Below, piece after piece: positions 60,535-64,000 of a DNA stretch of 64,000 nucleotides. The position numbers and the translations under genes were made by a program. Location of the stretch: contig NZ_CP113865.1 in NCBI RefSeq assembly GCF_026810225.1, forward strand, positions 1,508,001-1,572,000, written 5' to 3'. How positions within the stretch are numbered: the first letter of the stretch is position 1; each line of letters begins with the position of its first letter. Origin of the DNA: Caldicellulosiruptor morganii. Lineage in GTDB: Bacteria > Bacillota > Thermoanaerobacteria > Caldicellulosiruptorales > Caldicellulosiruptoraceae. A model generated the notes under the pieces. That model was not told the origin of the DNA and did not search any database. It saw only the letters and a list, made by a program, of their open reading frames with translations.

Positions 60535-62109
60535 CTATTTATAGTCCGCCCTGATCTGCGGAGTGCTCATTCCCAGCAGGCGGTATTTAAGCACTCCTAT
60601 AGCCCCTGCCTTTAAGTGGCAGGAACTCACGCCGATTTTCGGTCCCCCCACTTGCCCTGAAACCAATATCCGCTTCAGGACAGACATATCTCGCAATACC
60701 CTGTCAGGGGAGAGTGGCGTCACCACCGCTACCCTGAGAACTCGCCAGAGATTGTAGCCTGCACTACAGCTAATCGCACTTGTTCCATCCAGTGGTGCAG
60801 ATAGCCTCCCTGGCTCACTCCCAGAGCTTTGTATCTTACGCATTACATATTCAATCTCTTTGATTTGCCTTTTTCTCAAGTTGGCATTTTTAACTTCTTT
60901 TCTTACATACTCTTTCAGCTCTTCTAAACTGCTTACATCAAGACTATTTAAAAGCTTCATGTAGTTTGCAGGTATCCTCTCTTTTTTCCCAAGTCCTCTT
61001 CTTGCTATCACATATGCGCTTGCAACATCTTTGCTTATCATAAACTGCGGTGCGAACTTGAGCATCCCTATCACCGATGTGTATGCAGGATTTGCTTCTA
61101 TAACCTCTATCCCTTCTCGTTTTGCTAAAATCCTGATTTTGTCAAGAAGCGACCTGTAACTGAAAAAGTGTCTTATCCGTCTTGATTTTCTGCCCGAAAA
61201 GTCACCTCTTGTTCCTTTGTCTTTTATATTCAGCCTCTCTATCACAATAGCCTTTCTTTTCTCTCTTGCTATCTTTACAATCTCATGTGCATACTGCCAT
61301 CTGTAATACTCTCTTTTGTCATGATTTCCACTTTCAAGCTCCGGCATTGGAATCTTGCCATAGCTTATAAACTGTCCGCTCCTGTCCACCTCTACCCATG
61401 CCATGTGATTGGGATATGCATTTGTATCTATACCTATAGCACCATTTTCTCTGGTGATTTCTGTCGCCGGAAAGAGTTCTTCTGCTGAAAAGTAAGCATA
61501 CACATTCCCATTCTTGAGTTTTAGCTCTACCGAATAAGGCACTCCAAGGGCAGCAATCTCCTGTAAAATTTCTCCTCTGTCTTTGCCTTTCTTGTAACCA
61601 GCTGATAATCTTGCAAATATATACTTTCTATCTCCTACATTTATCCTCAAAAATGTGCCACTTTTATTTACCACAATCCTCGTGTTCAAGTTTCCTTTCT
61701 TGCTTCTGTCTCCTCTTGAATATAAATTTCCTTTCCTTTTTTCCTGCCACTCAATTTTGAGTTTTTTATAAGGCTTGCCGTTTATATGTCGTTTTTTGAG
61801 CTTTTCAAAAAGCTGCCTGCCACCAAAGATAGCTTTCCTCGGGTCTTCTCCTCTTTGCTTGCAGGACTCTAAAACAGCTTTTGCTTTCATTATTGCATCA
61901 TCTACATATCTTGAGTTCAAATCAAAAATCCCTTGCAAATCTTTTTTAAGGCTATTTCTATCATAGCCTTCTAAAAGTCTTTTGTATGCAAATCTCATGC
62001 ATGAAGACCATCTTCTCATAAGCTCAAATACCTTTTGCTTGTCTTCATAACTTCCAAAAATTAGCTTAGCCTGAACTGTTACCACGTCTTTTTGCACCTC
62101 TTTGCCCAT
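60535..62109 (-). CDS. tnpB: TnpB nuclease of IS607 type, lacking the usual zinc finger
   Basis: The roughly 524-residue TnpB has the RuvC acids in AIGIDTNAYPNHMAWVEV, AIVIERLNIKD and SKDVASAYVIARRG. Between the last two, where usual TnpB has a CxxC zinc finger, the sequence NPAYTSVIGMLKFAPQFMIS has no cysteines. A long C-terminal extension follows. It belongs to a distinct zinc-finger-less TnpB lineage. The start is probably ATG 62109. Guide RNA would come from the element's right end, giving a guide within the ybaB start region. Confidence 0.85.
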   Translation of the reverse strand: MGKEVQKDVVTVQAKLIFGSYEDKQKVFELMRRWSSCMRFAYKRLLEGYDRNSLKKDLQGIFDLNSRYVDDAIMKAKAVLESCKQRGEDPRKAIFGGRQLFEKLKKRHINGKPYKKLKIEWQEKRKGNLYSRGDRSKKGNLNTRIVVNKSGTFLRINVGDRKYIFARLSAGYKKGKDRGEILQEIAALGVPYSVELKLKNGNVYAYFSAEELFPATEITRENGAIGIDTNAYPNHMAWVEVDRSGQFISYGKIPMPELESGNHDKREYYRWQYAHEIVKIAREKRKAIVIERLNIKDKGTRGDFSGRKSRRIRHFFSYRSLLDKIRILAKREGIEVIEANPAYTSVIGMLKFAPQFMISKDVASAYVIARRGLGKKERIPANYMKLLNSLDVSSLEELKEYVRKEVKNANLRKRQIKEIEYVMRKIQSSGSEPGRLSAPLDGTSAISCSAGYNLWRVLRVAVVTPLSPDRVLRDMSVLKRILVSGQVGGPKIGVSSCHLKAGAIGVLKYRLLGMSTPQIRADYK

Positions 62110-62657
62110 ATATCCTCGCTGCAAAGGACGTGACTATTGCTGTTAAATCTTCTGCCAATTCTTTATTTACGTCTTCTTCATTTTCCTTTCCGTTCAAAAC
62201 TATAAGCTCTATTCCAAAGCTTTCCATGAAAAATTTAAGATACTCAAACCCAAATCTCGCAAGCCTGTCAGGATACTCCACTACCACTTTCTCAACTTCT
62301 CCTCTCCTAATCTTGTTCAAAAGTTTTAACAGTCCCCTTCTGTTTTCGTTTATCACTTGCTATCTCAGATATTGTCTCATGCTGCCACCCATGAAGCTTA
62401 GCATACTCTTCAAGTCTTCTAATTTGGTTTTTAAGGTACTCTTCTTGCTTTTTTGTTGATACCCTTGCATACAAAATGGCGTTTGGCTTTGGTTTCTCCT
62501 CTACCATACCCAGTAGTTTTTCTATGTCTTCTTTTTTATACCTTCTTCTTCCCTTTGGTGTCCCAAGTAGAGTTATTAGCCCTTCTTTTTCCCAGTTTAT
62601 TAGCGTTCTCCTGTTGTTACCATATATTTCCTTAACCTTTTGCACACTTAGTAACAT
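62066..62657 (-). pseudogene. tnpA: IS607 serine recombinase TnpA, frameshifted
   Basis: The N-terminal frame (62307-62657) has a MerR-like helix-turn-helix (VKEIYGNNRRTLINWEKEGL) and the catalytic Ser in ILYARVSTKKQ. The remainder (INENRRGLLKLLNKIRRGEV to ...YGQRGAKRRGNSSG) continues in another frame at 62066-62356. The shift lies at EIAS/INENRRG, where the conserved SG-x-NENR region has lost two bases or gained one. The transposase is therefore probably inactive. Confidence 0.88.
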
Positions 62658-62676
62658 TTAACATCACCCAGTCAAA

Positions 62677-62705
62677 ATTATACCTTTTTGCATTGTTATT
62701 TTCAA
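62677..62705 (-). promoter_or_regulatory. Sigma-A promoter inside IS607, driving tnpA
   Basis: TTGAAA (62700-62705), a 17-bp spacer and TATAAT (62677-62682) on the minus strand lie about 20 bp before the tnpA ATG and point towards tnpA, tnpB and ybaB. It could now also drive ybaB-recR. Confidence 0.82.
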
Positions 62706-62747
62706 CTGTTGCACACCTCCCCATCTTTGCTACAAAATACTCATATA

Positions 62748-64000
62748 TTATACAATAAAAATTTTGGACCCTTCCATATCTTTTTTTACAACTATTCTCT
62801 GGTCAAATGCATCCATCAAATCTTCGATATGAGTTATCACAAGTATTGTATCAAACTGGTCCTTGATCTGGTTCAAGCACTCTATTATATGGTCTTTCCC
62901 TTCTTCATCCTGTGAACCAAAGCCCTCGTCTAAGATTAGCATCCTGATTGAAGCACCGGCTCTTTTCAGAAGCACTTTGGCAAGCGCTATCCTGATTGCA
63001 AAGTTGATCCTGAAAAGTTCGCCACCCGAAAAAAGCTCATAGTTCCTTGTACCGTTTATATCCGAAATCTCTATTTGAAGGGTCTCTATTGTTTTCCCGG
63101 AAGCTGTCTCTTTCTGTGTTTTAAAGTCAATTGAAAAAGCACCATCTGTCAGGAGCTTTAAAAGCCTGTTTGCTTCATCTCTGATAAGCGGCAGAGTGTT
63201 GGCAATTATCTCATTCTTTATCCCATCAGGACCGGTTACATCAATGATGATATCGTAAATCTCTATCTCCTTTTTCAGCTCTTCAATCTCTTTCTCAAGC
63301 GAAGTTACTTTTTGTTCTGCCTGTTTTGCCTGTTCAAGTCTTTGCTCAAAAATACCCATTTCTTTCATTGTGGAAGACAATTTAGCTTCAAGCTCTTTTA
63401 CCTTTGCCTCATAGCCATTTATACTGGTCTGTATTTCTTTCAGCTTCTCTTCCGGAGAATTAGAAGACATCTGCAAAATGTCTTTTTCTATCTCTTCAAG
63501 CTTCTTTTGAAGCTGCAAAGCTTCATTTTGATATTCATTGAGATTCTTTTTAAGATTTTCTGCTTTAACCTTCTTTATCTCTATCTCCTTTAAAAGTTTC
63601 AAATACACCTCAAGCTCTTTTGCTTTTTGAAAAACGCGTTTGTAATTTGCTTCATCAAAGTTCAGTTGATAGAGCTTATTGTTCAAATCCTGAAGTTTTT
63701 TTGTAAGTTCAATTACCTCAGCATCAAAAGTATATATCTTTTCCTGACTCTGCTTTATGGAGTTTTGCAAACTCTCTATATTTTTATATTTCTGATCTAT
63801 CTTTGCCTTTAAGTTTTCAAAAAGCCCATGAAGTCTCTTCTCCTTTGAACGCAAAATATCCTCCTGCTTTACCTTCTGTTCAAGCTGTTCTATATCTTTT
63901 TTGAGCTTTGACAGCTCTTCACCCAGCTTTTCTTTCTTTTCTTTGTATTCTTTTCCCTGAGTTGCTATTTCCCTTTTTATGTGCTCTTTTTCCTCTTCAC
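62748..64000 (-). CDS. sbcC: SbcC/Rad50-like ATPase, C-terminal part (cut by window edge)
   Basis: The frame is open to the right edge, so the ATG-like start at 63854 is not the true start. It encodes a long coiled coil, then the ABC-ATPase C-terminal half with signature NYELFSGGELFRINFAIRIA and Walker B RMLILDEGFGSQDEEG, then VITHIEDL. SbcC with SbcD processes DNA ends and hairpins. The stop lies about 25 bp before the original ybaB ribosome-binding site, so sbcC-ybaB-recR was probably one operon before the transposon came in. Confidence 0.85.
   Translation of the reverse strand, partial: EEEKEHIKREIATQGKEYKEKKEKLGEELSKLKKDIEQLEQKVKQEDILRSKEKRLHGLFENLKAKIDQKYKNIESLQNSIKQSQEKIYTFDAEVIELTKKLQDLNNKLYQLNFDEANYKRVFQKAKELEVYLKLLKEIEIKKVKAENLKKNLNEYQNEALQLQKKLEEIEKDILQMSSNSPEEKLKEIQTSINGYEAKVKELEAKLSSTMKEMGIFEQRLEQAKQAEQKVTSLEKEIEELKKEIEIYDIIIDVTGPDGIKNEIIANTLPLIRDEANRLLKLLTDGAFSIDFKTQKETASGKTIETLQIEISDINGTRNYELFSGGELFRINFAIRIALAKVLLKRAGASIRMLILDEGFGSQDEEGKDHIIECLNQIKDQFDTILVITHIEDLMDAFDQRIVVKKDMEGSKIFIV

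Larger units (their letters stand above)
60488..62717 (-). mobile_element. IS607-type element inserted in the ybaB ribosome-binding site
   Basis: The element carries a frameshifted serine-recombinase tnpA and an intact tnpB. On the minus strand the left junction reads GGGGAGG|TGTGC (GG at 62716-62717) and the right junction GATGACCA|GGTAAAAAAC (GG at 60488-60489). Joining the flanks at one GG gives GGGGAGGTAAAAAACATG, a perfect ribosome-binding site and ybaB start. GG is the known core dinucleotide for IS607 insertion, so both ends are well supported. A remnant of the same right end lies at 4868-4952. Confidence 0.9.

Noticed and set aside
1-64000. CRISPR arrays, rRNA genes or prophage
   Set aside because: I saw no regularly spaced 28-37 bp repeats with unique spacers, no rRNA-like sequence and no phage structural genes. 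The only tandem array is the three-copy 33-bp repeat, whose units adjoin without spacers.

Overview
The window looks like a chromosomal segment of a low-GC, anaerobic, Gram-positive thermophile of the class Clostridia. A Caldicellulosiruptor-like organism is my best guess, from gene content and order rather than any database match. Supporting signs are an AT-rich sequence with strong purine-rich ribosome-binding sites, the fapR-plsX-fabHDG-acpP-fabF-rnc-smc-ftsY string, a Bacillus/Clostridia-type flagellar string, spoVS and bofA homologues, and two transposons encoding TnpB. Almost every gene lies on the minus strand.

Layout. 1-6150: 5' end of mutS2, a HEPN/MNT pair, proline genes proBA, thpR, small genes and a DUF4160/DUF2442 pair. 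6158-29500: a flagellar region. Read in the direction of transcription (high to low coordinates) it is comFC, yvyF-like, flgM, flgN, flgK, flgL, yviE-like, [MNT-HEPN], fliW, csrA, [MNT-HEPN], [DUF4143 ATPase], hag, [two large glycosyltransferase-type proteins], [accessory island 9.1-13.8 kb], flaG, fliD, fliS, fliT-like. This is the classical Bacillus order with extra modules at the junctions in brackets. Three promoters of the sigma-D (sigma-28) class share one architecture (TAAA, 17 bp, CCGATAA or close), and the flagellin leader carries a hairpin matching a CsrA site.

29.6-40.0 kb: a STAS protein, tRNA-Gly, a transporter, purEK, a DUF4914 protein, DUF2294, and a wrecked hybrid-cluster-protein (hcp) gene. 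Only the two ends of hcp survive, around an IS200/IS605 element, while its ferredoxin-type partner and a Crp/Fnr regulator are intact. 40.0-56.5 kb: ftsY, smc, spoVS, pstSCA (without pstB or phoU), a radical SAM protein, rnc, the fatty-acid cluster under a double FapR operator, and galU. 56.6-64.0 kb: small genes, an epimerase, bofA, a DUF2508 gene, recR, ybaB, an IS607-type element, and the 3' part of an sbcC-like gene.

Most interesting points: (i) a two-gene unit of a class III nucleotide-cyclase-like protein and a channel-like four-helix membrane protein in the accessory island; (ii) two MNT/HepT pairs stitched by overlapping start/stop codons into the fliW-csrA operon; (iii) an 850-residue TPR/glycosyltransferase/ParB-like/methyltransferase fusion next to flagellin; (iv) an IS607 element sitting exactly in the ybaB ribosome-binding site, where removing it restores a perfect site; (v) hcp destroyed by an IS605 element while its regulator and operator remain.
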